Part shown: positions 8,681 through 16,621 of the stretch, in pieces
Position numbering within the stretch: position 1 is the first letter of the stretch
How the letters are laid out: every line of letters begins with the position of its first letter
From: Bacteroidales bacterium
GTDB lineage: Bacteria; Bacteroidota; Bacteroidia; Bacteroidales; BM520
Assembly (NCBI GenBank): GCA_023230285.1
Contig: JALNXP010000014.1
Location: 1-20,852 of the forward strand
Length of the DNA stretch: 20,852 bases
Direction: 5' to 3'
Translations under genes and position numbers: made by a program
Notes under the pieces: generated by a model
Seen by the model: only the letters and a program-made list of their open reading frames with translations
Told to the model about the DNA's origin: nothing
Databases searched by the model: none

Positions 8681-8706
8681 TATGCCGGAATGGCATATTT
8701 TTATTT
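8681..8706 (+). terminator. Hairpin with T-run on the strand opposite asd and tRNA-Arg
   Basis: TATGCC (8681-8686) and GGCATA (8692-8697) form a perfect 6-bp stem with a 5-base loop. On the + strand TTTTTATTT follows at once, the form of an intrinsic terminator. All neighbouring genes are on the - strand, where the same stem lies between tRNA-Arg and asd and has no T-run after it. It could stop antisense transcription, or act as a processing or leader structure for asd. Confidence 0.35.
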
Positions 8707-8718
8707 GAATATCAATTG

Positions 8719-8791
8719 TGACCCTGAGAGGGCTCGAACCCCCACCACGAGAATCGGAATCTCGTATTCTATCCGGTTAAACTACAGGGCC
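8719..8791 (-). tRNA. tRNA-Arg (anticodon CCG)
   Basis: The minus strand folds into a complete 73-nt cloverleaf. The acceptor pairs GGCCCTG with CAGGGTC (one G-T pair). The D arm is GTTT with GAAT around AACCGGAT. The anticodon stem is CGAGA/TCTCG with loop TTCCGAT. The variable loop is 5 nt, and the T arm GGGGG/CCTCT encloses TTCGAGC. The anticodon CCG occupies bases 8755-8757 and reads the arginine codon CGG. The discriminator is A and no CCA is encoded. Its 5' end is only 5 nt from the stop codon of the upstream lipoprotein gene, and asd starts 60 nt after its 3' end, so it appears to lie inside a protein-coding transcript. Confidence 0.93.
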
Positions 8792-8796
8792 CGCGA

Positions 8797-9225
8797 CTAT
8801 TTTTGCTTAATTAAAAATGTTTTTAAAACACCAATATTGTCAATATTTTCAGTAAGCGTTAATTTGTCTTTCGATAAATTAATATTTTTTTCCTGAGCAC
8901 CGGTAGACGGGAAAGTGCAAACTATTTTTTCATTATCTGCCGCTACATACCATTTACCTTCTTGGCTGTATGTTTTTTCACCGACGGTCAAAGATATTTC
9001 TATGACGCTGTCAGTGTCAAATTTCCAAATTACAGCTTTTTGCTGTTCAATAAGCTGGTCAAGACTTTCGGCTGTAACCATAGCATTTTCATCTAAGGTG
9101 TAGGTGATGTCTTCAATTTGCCAAGTTCCGATTAAGCCGGATTCTATTTTTTCGTGTTTTGAAGTACATGATACTATTGTTATAATGCTAACTACAAGTA
9201 TCGTAACTAAAAGATTTTTTTTCAT
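8797..9225 (-). CDS. Small lipoprotein, lipocalin-like fold suspected
   Basis: A 142-residue protein with a clear lipoprotein signal: MKKN, a hydrophobic stretch and lipobox IVSC (Cys20). The mature part begins with GLIGTWQIEDITYTL (about 30-44), a pattern common in lipocalin-like domains of Bacteroidota lipoproteins, and continues with alternating short beta-strand segments (VIWKFDTDSVIEISLTV, EGKWYVAADNEKIVCTF, KLTLTENID). I do not recognise a specific family and no ligand can be inferred. It starts 18 nt after rnc and stops (TAG) 5 nt before tRNA-Arg, placing it within the acpP-to-ribF run. Its presence among housekeeping genes is unexplained. Confidence 0.8.
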   Translation of the reverse strand: MKKNLLVTILVVSIITIVSCTSKHEKIESGLIGTWQIEDITYTLDENAMVTAESLDQLIEQQKAVIWKFDTDSVIEISLTVGEKTYSQEGKWYVAADNEKIVCTFPSTGAQEKNINLSKDKLTLTENIDNIGVLKTFLIKQK

Positions 9226-9243
9226 TTTTGTAATATTTAATGA

Positions 9244-9978
9244 TTAAATTTGAATATTTAATTTTTCTATGGTTTTAGAGGCAGCGGCTTGTTCTGCTCC
9301 TTTAATATTATAATCGCAACCGGTTTCCATAGGTGTGCCATCGATAAAAACTCTGACTATGTATTGTTTTCCGTGACCATTACCTTGGATTTCGTCAACA
9401 ACTTTAAATTCGGCGAATTTTTTATTTTTTTGAGACCATTCTAAGATGATACTTTTGAAGTTAGAGTTTTTCTGTTCAATTTCTTGTAAATCAAAATTTC
9501 TGTTGATGATATTCTGGACAAGGATACGTTTGGTAAAATTGAAACCTTTATCGAGAAATAATGCGCCGAAGAATGCTTCGAATGCGTCTCCTTCTATGGA
9601 TTTTGCGTTTCCTTGATGTTGGAATGCTATCAATTTGTTGAGACCTATTGTTTTACATAAACTGTTTAGTTGTGAGCGACTTACTAATTTCGATCTCATT
9701 TCGGACAGAAAACCTTCTTTTTTGTAAGGGTATAATTTATATAAATATTCGGCAACTATTGCGCCGATTATAGCATCTCCCAAATATTCAAGTCGTTCGT
9801 TGTTAAGGTCTATTTTAGCTGAATCATCAATAGGAGCAGACTTATGATGAAGAGCTAATTTATACAGATAAATATTCTTCGGATAAAAGCCGAAGATGTT
9901 ATAGATAGAGGTGTATAGTTTGTGATTAGCTGAAAAGAATATTTTTAGAGGAGGTAAATTGATATTAATAAGTTTCAC
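9244..9978 (-). CDS. rnc: Ribonuclease III
   Basis: A 244-residue RNase III, which cleaves double-stranded RNA in rRNA and mRNA processing. The catalytic signature ERLEYLGD (Glu61, Glu64, Asp68) and the second metal-binding motif DAFEAFFGALFLD (Asp131, Glu134) are intact. A C-terminal double-stranded-RNA-binding domain (about 172-241) ends with GAEQAAASKTIEKL. GFYPKNIYLYKLALHHKSA (30-48) is typical of Bacteroidota RNase III. There is no ATG near the N-terminus. I chose GTG at 9978, which gives a normal length and overlaps the end of fabF by 14 nt; a longer frame reaching 10035 would run further into fabF and adds residues unlike the family. The order acpP-fabF-rnc is widely conserved. Confidence 0.93.
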   Translation of the reverse strand: MKLININLPPLKIFFSANHKLYTSIYNIFGFYPKNIYLYKLALHHKSAPIDDSAKIDLNNERLEYLGDAIIGAIVAEYLYKLYPYKKEGFLSEMRSKLVSRSQLNSLCKTIGLNKLIAFQHQGNAKSIEGDAFEAFFGALFLDKGFNFTKRILVQNIINRNFDLQEIEQKNSNFKSIILEWSQKNKKFAEFKVVDEIQGNGHGKQYIVRVFIDGTPMETGCDYNIKGAEQAAASKTIEKLNIQI

Positions 9979-11230
9979 TGCTATTAAACTTTTTAAAAAT
10001 GATTGAGGTATTATGTCCGCCGAAGCCGAAGGCATTGCTCATAACATAATTAACGCTGCGTTTTTTTGCTTTGTTAAATAAGATGTTGATGCATGGGTCA
10101 ATATCGGGGTCATCAGTGAAGTGGTTAATAGTAGGGGGGATATATCCGTTTTTGATAGATAAAATAGAGGCAATAGCTTCTATGGCACCTGCTGCGCCTA
10201 ACAAATGTCCTGTCATAGATTTTGTTGAGCTGACAACTACTTTTGATTTATTGCCAAATACGCTTTTTATTGCATTAATTTCCGAGACATCTCCGAGGCT
10301 GGTAGAAGTTCCGTGAGTATTAATATAATTAATATTTGTCGGGCGTATTTTGGCATTACTGATAGCGTTTTTCATTGACAAAGCAGCTCCGTAGCCATTA
10401 GGGTCAGGTGCTGTAATATGAAACGCATCACACGACAAGCCTACACCGGAGATTTCGGCGTATATTTTTGCTTTTCTTTTTAGTGCATGGGGCAAACTTT
10501 CAAGTATCAAGGCACCGGCACCTTCGCCAATAACAAAGCCGTCTCTGTCTTTATCATACGGACGGGAAGCTGTTTTACAGTCATCGTTGCGTGTAGATAA
10601 TGCGTGCATGGCGTTGAAACCGCCTATGCTGACCGGAGTAATGGGACTTTCCGAGCCGCCGGCTATCATAACATCGGCATTGCCTAATAATATTTGATAA
10701 TAAGCATCAATGATGGCGTTGGCACTGCTTGCACAAGCTGATACTGTTGCGTAATTGGCACCTTTAAAGCCATATTTTATCGCCAACTGACCGGCTGCCA
10801 TGTCAATAATCATCTTTGTGGCAAGAAACGGACTGAAACGAGGTGTCCCATCTCCCGTATTATAATCACTGATTTCGGAATATAAAGTATCAACACCTCC
10901 AATGCCTGAAGCCCATACAACACCACAACGCTCACGATTTAATCTGTCAACAAGTAACTTGGAATCTTTGATGGCTTCTTCTACAGATACAATAGCATAA
11001 ATAATGAAAGGGTCGTTTTTTCTTGCATCTTTCTTGTCCATGTAGTCCGTAGCTTCAAAATTCTTTAATTCACAAGCTATATGTGTCTTGAATTTAGTCG
11101 TGTCGAACCGGGTAATTTCATTAGCACCACTTACTCCATTTCTTAAGCCGTCCCAAAAATCAGAAACATTGTTGCCTAATGGAGTAAGTGCGCCTAAACC
11201 GGTAATAACTACTCGGTTAAGTGTCATCAT
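9965..11230 (-). CDS. fabF: Beta-ketoacyl-ACP synthase II
   Basis: A 421-residue KAS II, the condensing enzyme that extends acyl chains on ACP in type II fatty-acid synthesis. The Cys-His-His triad is present: Cys166 in VSACASSA, His306 in NTHGTST and His342 in MTGHLLGAAG, with Lys337 in SSTKSMTGH. RVVITGLGALTPLGN opens the thiolase fold, and NAFGFGGHN is near the end. The start is one of two adjacent ATGs; the first lies 5 nt after the acpP stop, indicating tight coupling. Its 3' end overlaps the GTG start of rnc. Confidence 0.97.
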   Translation of the reverse strand: MMTLNRVVITGLGALTPLGNNVSDFWDGLRNGVSGANEITRFDTTKFKTHIACELKNFEATDYMDKKDARKNDPFIIYAIVSVEEAIKDSKLLVDRLNRERCGVVWASGIGGVDTLYSEISDYNTGDGTPRFSPFLATKMIIDMAAGQLAIKYGFKGANYATVSACASSANAIIDAYYQILLGNADVMIAGGSESPITPVSIGGFNAMHALSTRNDDCKTASRPYDKDRDGFVIGEGAGALILESLPHALKRKAKIYAEISGVGLSCDAFHITAPDPNGYGAALSMKNAISNAKIRPTNINYINTHGTSTSLGDVSEINAIKSVFGNKSKVVVSSTKSMTGHLLGAAGAIEAIASILSIKNGYIPPTINHFTDDPDIDPCINILFNKAKKRSVNYVMSNAFGFGGHNTSIIFKKFNSSETY

Positions 11231-11235
11231 AGATT

Positions 11236-11472
11236 TTACTTTACTAAATTTTCAATGTATGTAACTGCATCTCCAACTGTACTGATTTGTCCCGCAGCAT
11301 CATCCGGAATAGAAATACCGAATTCTTTTTCAAACTCCATGATTAAATCAACAGTGTCTAACGAATCAGCTCCTAAATCATTAGTGAAACTTGCTTCCGG
11401 AACTACTTGTTCAGGGGATACGCCAAGTTTATCAACTATGATTGCCTTTACTTTGTTTGCAACTTCTGACAT
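11236..11472 (-). CDS. acpP: Acyl carrier protein
   Basis: A 78-residue acidic acyl carrier protein with the phosphopantetheine site GADSLD (Ser37). The four-helix pattern and the length are standard. It carries growing acyl chains for FabF and accepts malonate through FabD, both encoded in this window. It is the first gene of the minus-strand run and has a good promoter just upstream. Start ATG at 11472. Confidence 0.98.
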   Translation of the reverse strand: MSEVANKVKAIIVDKLGVSPEQVVPEASFTNDLGADSLDTVDLIMEFEKEFGISIPDDAAGQISTVGDAVTYIENLVK

Positions 11473-11500
11473 AACTTTATAATTTTAAATAAACATTTTG

Positions 11501-11532
11501 CAAAGGTCTGAATATTTTTATTAATTACAAAA
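11501..11532 (-). promoter_or_regulatory. Promoter of the acpP-fabF-rnc run
   Basis: On the minus strand TTTTG (11532-11528) is followed after exactly 19 bases by GACCTTTG and C (11508-11501). This fits the Bacteroidota TTTG-N19-TAnnTTTG pattern except for GA in place of TA. The expected start of transcription is near 11494, giving a leader of about 20 bases before acpP. Confidence 0.5.
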
Positions 11533-11610
11533 TTTTTTACATTAAACTTTGCAAAATTGAAATAATAAGCTGTGTATCAATGCGATATATAATGGTCTAA
11601 AATTTTGTTT

Positions 11611-14244
11611 TTACCTTAAAATATGTAAATCGCCGGATAAAACAGTCTCAAATTCTCCATCAAAAGTGTAACTCGTCACTATACATACATAAAAATATAC
11701 CCCTATAGAAACATCTCGTTTGGATAAATAATCTTTACCGTCCCAATTTATTTCAATATCTTTGGAAGCAAAGACCAATCTGCCCTGCCGGTTATATATC
11801 TTTGTATCTACACTTTTTATATTAGAATATTCTTTTGGCTTAAATAAATCGTTGTATCCGTCTCCATTTGGAGAAAAAACATTTGGAAGTACGTAATTTG
11901 TACATTCATTACCAATGGCGCATACTATGTTGGAAATATTACTGATGTTTTTGTTGTAGTCTATGGCTGTTACATAATAACATCCAAAAATTTTACCATC
12001 ATTATAATGTTCAAAAATTGTGTCGTTAGAATTTCCCATTACAGAATCAATCAATGAAAACTCGCTTGTGCTTGTAGCTTGGTGGTAAATATAATAGCCG
12101 GCGACATCATCGCAGCAGGAACTTTCAGGATTTGTCCATTGTAATATGTTTGTACTTGTCTCACAAATAGTTTTAAGATACAGCTGTGGCGGACATGGAG
12201 CATCAGTGTCAACAGGTGTACAACATTGTATTTGAGAATTATTGATAATAGGAAATACATAACCGGCAGAATTGTAACGTCCTGTTGATGAGACAATATA
12301 GCAATATTCAGTGTGGTTTTCCAGTAAACTGTCTACGTAAGTTGTCTTTGTTGTTGAAGCAATGCTGTCGAATGAGTTTTCTGCATTATTTCGATATATT
12401 GTGTAATAATCAATAAGCCATGGCACTAAACAATTCCACGACAGTTTTGCTTTGCGGTCATTACCTTCTGTTTCGAGAAATATTGATGTAGCGTGTTCCG
12501 ATTTACCCATATATTCTTCAGCAGCACCGGCAGGGCAATGATGTAAAGCTATGTAATAGCTGTGTCTTAGATTTTCAGTATTTATTCCATAATCGTAAAA
12601 AATCGAATCGGATAAGTCGGATGCCGATTTTATTTCATCATATTGTGAATTGTTGTGATTATATCTATACAGGTAATATTTATACGGATCAGGGTAAATA
12701 ACGGTATCAATTTCTGTAGGTGGTGATAAAGCTATCATCATGCTTCCGTTAATGCTGTCGGTTTCCAATACGGAAACATTGGTAATGACAGGCAGGTCTT
12801 TCTTCAAAGTAACAGTGGCTTTATCTGAAATTACACTTTCTGTGTTATTATTGAAATACGCTGAAATACGATACGAATAAGTGAGTCCGATAGATAAATT
12901 GCTCATATCTCCAACATCAGTATAATAATTGTCAGAGACATTGGTAGTGCTGTATATTTTGATATATCCCCAATTATAAGGCATTCCGGTAACGCAATAA
13001 TCTACTTCATGATTATCGTCAAATTGCGAGCGATAAATATTAAAGCCGAGAGCGTTTTGACATTCATAATTATCCCATGAGAGGAAAACGTTTCTTGATA
13101 TAGCTTCGGCATCAAGGTTTTGTGGAGCTTTGGCAATAACAGTGATAGCTGTATTGGATATAGTGCTGAGGTTCACAATGTTATCTTGGTCGGTGGCTTT
13201 TAAATATAAAACGTAAGGTTCTTTTCGGACATCATAACAGTTAGGTGTCCACGAGAATGTACCATTTGAAGTTCCTTGTATATTGTCATTTATAACAAAT
13301 TTTGCATCAGTTGGTTCTAAGAAGAAAGGCTCGCCGGTTGCTATGAGTTTTATATAATCGCCGTCAATGTCGGTAGCGGATATTGACATGTTCAGAGTGT
13401 CGTTGGCGAAAACGCAGGTGTCGGTAATGTTATTAATTACCGGCGGGTTGTTGTCGCAGGCGGAGACTATGATTTGGAAGTCGCGGATGATATATCCTAT
13501 TAAAGTACCGTTACGCCATTCTTTAACGATGAATGCGACATTAAATTCTCCCTGCAAACTTGGAGTTTCCCATGTAATGTCGCCGGTAATTTCGTCTATG
13601 ACAAAATAGGAAGAGGCGGGAGGCAGAGAGTAACCTGCAATAATATTGCCGTTGGTACCTCTACAGGAAGTCAGTTCGTATGAAAGGCTGTCTCCGTCAG
13701 GGTCGTAAGCGCCGGCATTGGTGATGAAAGTTATGCCTACACAAGCCTTGTCGACAGGTAACATTGTAAGTTGCGGTGAGTCGTTGGAGCCAAGAAAAGG
13801 ATTTATCATCAACAAAGTTTCAATATAAAAAGGTACGTTTACAGAGTTGGGAATATTCATAACTCCATAATTTCTGTTAGGGTCTTCAACAGAAATTATA
13901 AATGTGCCTGTGCCGGAATATGAGTGAGTAGTAGTGTATTTGTTGAGTTGTACATCTTTGTAGCCTGCAATATTTTCGCCCAGATGCAGACAATAAATGC
14001 CGGCAACATTATAGCCCCCGGGACCGTTAACACGTGCAACTGTTGAAGTTGTGCCATCGCCCCAACTTACTTCTAATTCGTTTCTGTCGGCAGTACTTGG
14101 AGAGTAAGTTATAGTGGTAACAGTTATTTCGTAAGTGTAACCGCTGATGTGTTTGAAGGTTATTTCTCCTGCTCTGTTATGCGTGGCAAAAGCATTGACA
14201 AAAATTGAAGACAGCAAGATAAGAAAAAATATTTTTTTCGCCAT
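11611..14244 (-). CDS. Large secreted multidomain protein with type B T9SS sorting domain
   Basis: An 877-residue protein with a signal peptide (1-20, cleavage likely before THNRAGEITF). THNRAGEIT plus ADRNELEVSWGDG is a recurrent N-terminal module of Bacteroidota secreted proteins. Bacterial-Ig/cadherin-like segments follow (DPDGDSLSYEL near 190; NNPPVINNITDTC near 270), then fibronectin-III-like repeats (PQNLDAEAISRNVFLSW, GFNIYRS; and later ones). The last ~95 residues are a gliding-motility-type C-terminal domain: LPNVFSPNGDGYNDLFKP, KIYNRQGRLVF, NWDGKD, GVYFYV. That domain directs export through the T9SS, whose PorW component is encoded in this window. The mature protein is probably a surface-attached or released adhesin-like filament; no catalytic domain is seen. 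Cysteine pairs (CC in several repeats) suggest disulfides. Function beyond secretion is not inferable. Confidence 0.88.
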   Translation of the reverse strand: MAKKIFFLILLSSIFVNAFATHNRAGEITFKHISGYTYEITVTTITYSPSTADRNELEVSWGDGTTSTVARVNGPGGYNVAGIYCLHLGENIAGYKDVQLNKYTTTHSYSGTGTFIISVEDPNRNYGVMNIPNSVNVPFYIETLLMINPFLGSNDSPQLTMLPVDKACVGITFITNAGAYDPDGDSLSYELTSCRGTNGNIIAGYSLPPASSYFVIDEITGDITWETPSLQGEFNVAFIVKEWRNGTLIGYIIRDFQIIVSACDNNPPVINNITDTCVFANDTLNMSISATDIDGDYIKLIATGEPFFLEPTDAKFVINDNIQGTSNGTFSWTPNCYDVRKEPYVLYLKATDQDNIVNLSTISNTAITVIAKAPQNLDAEAISRNVFLSWDNYECQNALGFNIYRSQFDDNHEVDYCVTGMPYNWGYIKIYSTTNVSDNYYTDVGDMSNLSIGLTYSYRISAYFNNNTESVISDKATVTLKKDLPVITNVSVLETDSINGSMMIALSPPTEIDTVIYPDPYKYYLYRYNHNNSQYDEIKSASDLSDSIFYDYGINTENLRHSYYIALHHCPAGAAEEYMGKSEHATSIFLETEGNDRKAKLSWNCLVPWLIDYYTIYRNNAENSFDSIASTTKTTYVDSLLENHTEYCYIVSSTGRYNSAGYVFPIINNSQIQCCTPVDTDAPCPPQLYLKTICETSTNILQWTNPESSCCDDVAGYYIYHQATSTSEFSLIDSVMGNSNDTIFEHYNDGKIFGCYYVTAIDYNKNISNISNIVCAIGNECTNYVLPNVFSPNGDGYNDLFKPKEYSNIKSVDTKIYNRQGRLVFASKDIEINWDGKDYLSKRDVSIGVYFYVCIVTSYTFDGEFETVLSGDLHILR

Positions 14245-14264
14245 TTTTTTAATTTATTCGAGTA

Positions 14265-14294
14265 CAAAATTAATCTAAGATTTTGAAATGGCAA
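14265..14294 (-). promoter_or_regulatory. Promoter of the T9SS cargo gene
   Basis: On the minus strand TTG (14294-14292) is followed after 19 bases by TAATTTTG (14272-14265), an exact TAnnTTTG match. Transcription would start near 14258, leaving a leader of about 14 bases before the ATG. Confidence 0.55.
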
Positions 14295-14316
14295 TCAATA
14301 TTATTTTATAATTTTG
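14281..14316 (+). promoter_or_regulatory. Promoter of the rel gene
   Basis: TTTTG (14281-14285), a 23-base spacer and TAATTTTG plus C (14309-14316) fit the Bacteroidota promoter pattern, with a spacer slightly longer than the usual 19-21. Transcription would begin near 14322, about 35 bases before the ATG at 14358. This element overlaps the -33 region of the divergent cargo-gene promoter, so the two may compete for polymerase. Confidence 0.5.
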
Positions 14317-14357
14317 CAAAAAACATTAAAAAGAGACGTGAAATAAATGGCTGATAT

Positions 14358-16604
14358 ATGTATAAGATTGATTTAGAGCAAGAAGCGATAAAAATAGAAG
14401 ATGGTTTTAACACCATATTAGATGCTTGGCAGTCTGAACGAAAGACGGAAGAGAGTATTAAAGAGGTGCGAAGGGCTTTTGATTTAGCTGTGAAAGCCCA
14501 TAATAATGTCAGACGTAAGAGTGGTGAGCCTTATATCTATCATCCAATAGCTGTTGCAGTTATTACGGCAAAAGAACTTGGCTTGGGGAAAACATCAATT
14601 ATTTGCGCTTTATTGCATGATGTGGTCGAAGATACAGATTATACTTTGGATTATATCAAAGAAGAGTTCGGTCAAAAAGTTGCCGATATTGTTGATGGGC
14701 TGACTAAAATCAGCGATGTCTCTTTCAATAATTCCAATGTTTCATCTCAATCGGAGACTTTTAGAAAAATATTGCTGTCGTTTGCTTATGATATAAGGGT
14801 TATTTTGATAAAGTTGGCAGACAGACTGCATAATATGCGTACTTTGGAGTTTATGCCTCGCGAGAAACAAATCAAAATAGCTTCCGAAACGCAGTATATA
14901 TATTCTTCTTTAGCTCATCGTTTGGGATATTATAATATTAAAAGTGAACTTGAAGATTTATCGCTAAAATATCTTGAGCCGGAAGTTTATTATATGTTAG
15001 ATGCTAAAATCAAGGATAAAAAGAAAGGTTATCAGCGTTTTATCAACGAATTTATATATCCTGTAAAAAACGATTTGTCGCAGCAGGGCTTTAAATATGA
15101 TATTGCAGCCCGTTTTAAGACGGTATTTTCTATATGGAAAAAAATGTCGGAGAAGAAAGTTGATTTTGATGATATTGATGACCTTTTTGCAATACGCATT
15201 ATCATAGATTCGCCGCGTTCTCTTGAAAAATTCGATTGTTGGAAAGTTTATGCAATAGTTACCGAATATTATAATCCTAAAGCAGATAGGTTAAGAGATT
15301 GGATTTCTACGCCTAAGGCTAATGGCTACGAATCTTTACATGCTACTGTGATGAGTAAAACAGGACAATGGGTAGAAGTTCAAATTCGCAGCAGAAGAAT
15401 GGACGATTTAGATGAAAACGGTTTAGCTGCTCATTGGCGCTATAAGGATAATGTTGACACGCAAAGCAAGTTAGATCAATGGATTAACAAAATGAAAGAA
15501 TTAATAAACAATAATTCTGTTGAAGTGCTTGATAATGATGCTACTACATTTGTTGATGATTTTAAGAACAATCTTTTTACGGATGAAATTTTTGTTTTTA
15601 CTCCTCAAGGAGAGTTAAGGACTTTGCCTAAAGGAGCATCAGTTCTCGATTTTGCTTATGCTGTTCATACAGAATTGGGTGATAATTGTATAGGTGCCAA
15701 AATAAATAATAAATTAGCGGCAATAAACACTATCTTGAGAAATGGGGACCAAATAGAAGTTTTAAATTCAAAGAAGCAAAAACCTAAGGAGGCATGGCTT
15801 GATATTGCTATAACACAGAGAGCAAAAAACAGAATCAGGACTTCTTTGAATCTTCAAAAGAAAGAACATTTTGAAGAAGGCAAACAACTTACGGAGGCGT
15901 GGCTTAAACAATATAATTTATCAACGGATAATGATAATATTGATGTGCTGCTTAACAATACTCAATCTGATTCTTTGATAGATTTATATTATAAGGTAGC
16001 TGTCGGCAAATTGAATTTAGATGATTATAAACATTGTTTTGGTTTGCAAGATAAGGTGAGGTGGTATTCTTTTTTGAATTTCGGGAAAAATAAATCGGAT
16101 AAACAGATAAAAGACATTATCAGCACTCAAACAAATTCTGATCCACGTTCTTTGGTGTTAGATGAAAATTTGGATAATGTAAAATATACTCTTTGTTCTC
16201 GATGTAATCCCATCCACGGTGATGATGTTATAGGTTTAATAGGCTCCAGAAATAATATAATGATACATCGTACAAATTGCGAAGAAGCAATAAAGTTGAT
16301 GTCGCGTTATGGTAATAAGATAGTTAAAACCAAGTGGAGAAAAGATGATACAACTGTCAGTTTTTTAGCCGGAATAGAACTTAACGGTATTGACAGAAAG
16401 GGGCTTCTTGTTGACCTTACGACACTTATTTGCAATACTTTTAATATTAACATGCGTAATATTTCGATTCAGGCATCTGACGGAATATTTTCGGGACAAA
16501 TAACTTTGTATGTCAAAGATAGTAATTCATTGAACAAGCTGATAGCAGAGATAAAACACATAGACGGTATTCGGTCGGTTGTAAGAATCAACCGCAGCGA
16601 ATAA
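14358..16604 (+). CDS. rel: Long RelA/SpoT enzyme, likely (p)ppGpp synthetase/hydrolase
   Basis: A 748-residue long RSH protein controlling the alarmone (p)ppGpp. Domains in order: HD hydrolase (about 35-195) with YHP (His62), LLHDVVEDT (His87, Asp88) and ADRLHNM (Asp155), so hydrolysis should be active; synthetase (about 235-355) with DDLFAIRI (274-281), ANGYESLHATV and VEVQIR (339-344); TGS (about 410-470, DEIFVFTPQGELRTLP); a conserved-cysteine region (Cys613, Cys616, Cys641); and a C-terminal ACT domain (about 670-748, GIDRKGLLVDL). The segment RLRD (311-314) sits where bifunctional enzymes have RxKD and synthetase-only RelA has ExDD, which favours a bifunctional enzyme. The start ATG at 14358 fits the family N-terminus. 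The gene is divergent from the T9SS cargo gene and converges on gltX. Confidence 0.96.
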   Translation: MYKIDLEQEAIKIEDGFNTILDAWQSERKTEESIKEVRRAFDLAVKAHNNVRRKSGEPYIYHPIAVAVITAKELGLGKTSIICALLHDVVEDTDYTLDYIKEEFGQKVADIVDGLTKISDVSFNNSNVSSQSETFRKILLSFAYDIRVILIKLADRLHNMRTLEFMPREKQIKIASETQYIYSSLAHRLGYYNIKSELEDLSLKYLEPEVYYMLDAKIKDKKKGYQRFINEFIYPVKNDLSQQGFKYDIAARFKTVFSIWKKMSEKKVDFDDIDDLFAIRIIIDSPRSLEKFDCWKVYAIVTEYYNPKADRLRDWISTPKANGYESLHATVMSKTGQWVEVQIRSRRMDDLDENGLAAHWRYKDNVDTQSKLDQWINKMKELINNNSVEVLDNDATTFVDDFKNNLFTDEIFVFTPQGELRTLPKGASVLDFAYAVHTELGDNCIGAKINNKLAAINTILRNGDQIEVLNSKKQKPKEAWLDIAITQRAKNRIRTSLNLQKKEHFEEGKQLTEAWLKQYNLSTDNDNIDVLLNNTQSDSLIDLYYKVAVGKLNLDDYKHCFGLQDKVRWYSFLNFGKNKSDKQIKDIISTQTNSDPRSLVLDENLDNVKYTLCSRCNPIHGDDVIGLIGSRNNIMIHRTNCEEAIKLMSRYGNKIVKTKWRKDDTTVSFLAGIELNGIDRKGLLVDLTTLICNTFNINMRNISIQASDGIFSGQITLYVKDSNSLNKLIAEIKHIDGIRSVVRINRSE

Positions 16605-16621
16605 TGTTTATTCGCTGTTTT
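16595..16621. terminator. Terminator shared by rel and gltX, overlapping the rel stop codon
   Basis: CAGCGAATAA (16595-16604) and TTATTCGCTG (16608-16617) form a perfect 10-bp stem around TGT, followed by TTTT on the + strand. The left arm contains the last codons and the TAA stop of rel, and the right side touches the gltX stop (16620-16622). The T-tract is short, so termination strength is uncertain, but with only 15 nt between the genes it is the obvious candidate for both. Confidence 0.65.

Noticed and set aside
8543..8896. + strand open frame of 117 codons across asd, tRNA-Arg and the lipoprotein gene
   Set aside because: It overlaps two confident minus-strand coding regions and a tRNA, and its translation resembles no protein; it is an antisense shadow.
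9979..10035. Longer RNase III start (19 extra residues) reading deep into fabF
   Set aside because: The extra residues are an out-of-frame reading of the conserved fabF end; the GTG at 9978 gives a normal length.
11473..11610. Intrinsic terminator for the T9SS cargo gene before acpP
   Set aside because: Only A/T-rich sequence with no GC-containing stem; I cannot support a terminator, so read-through into acpP remains possible.
14347..14376. Tiny frame MADICIRLI overlapping the start of rel (possible leader peptide)
   Set aside because: Nine codons in another frame with no attenuator structure around it; chance is the simplest explanation.
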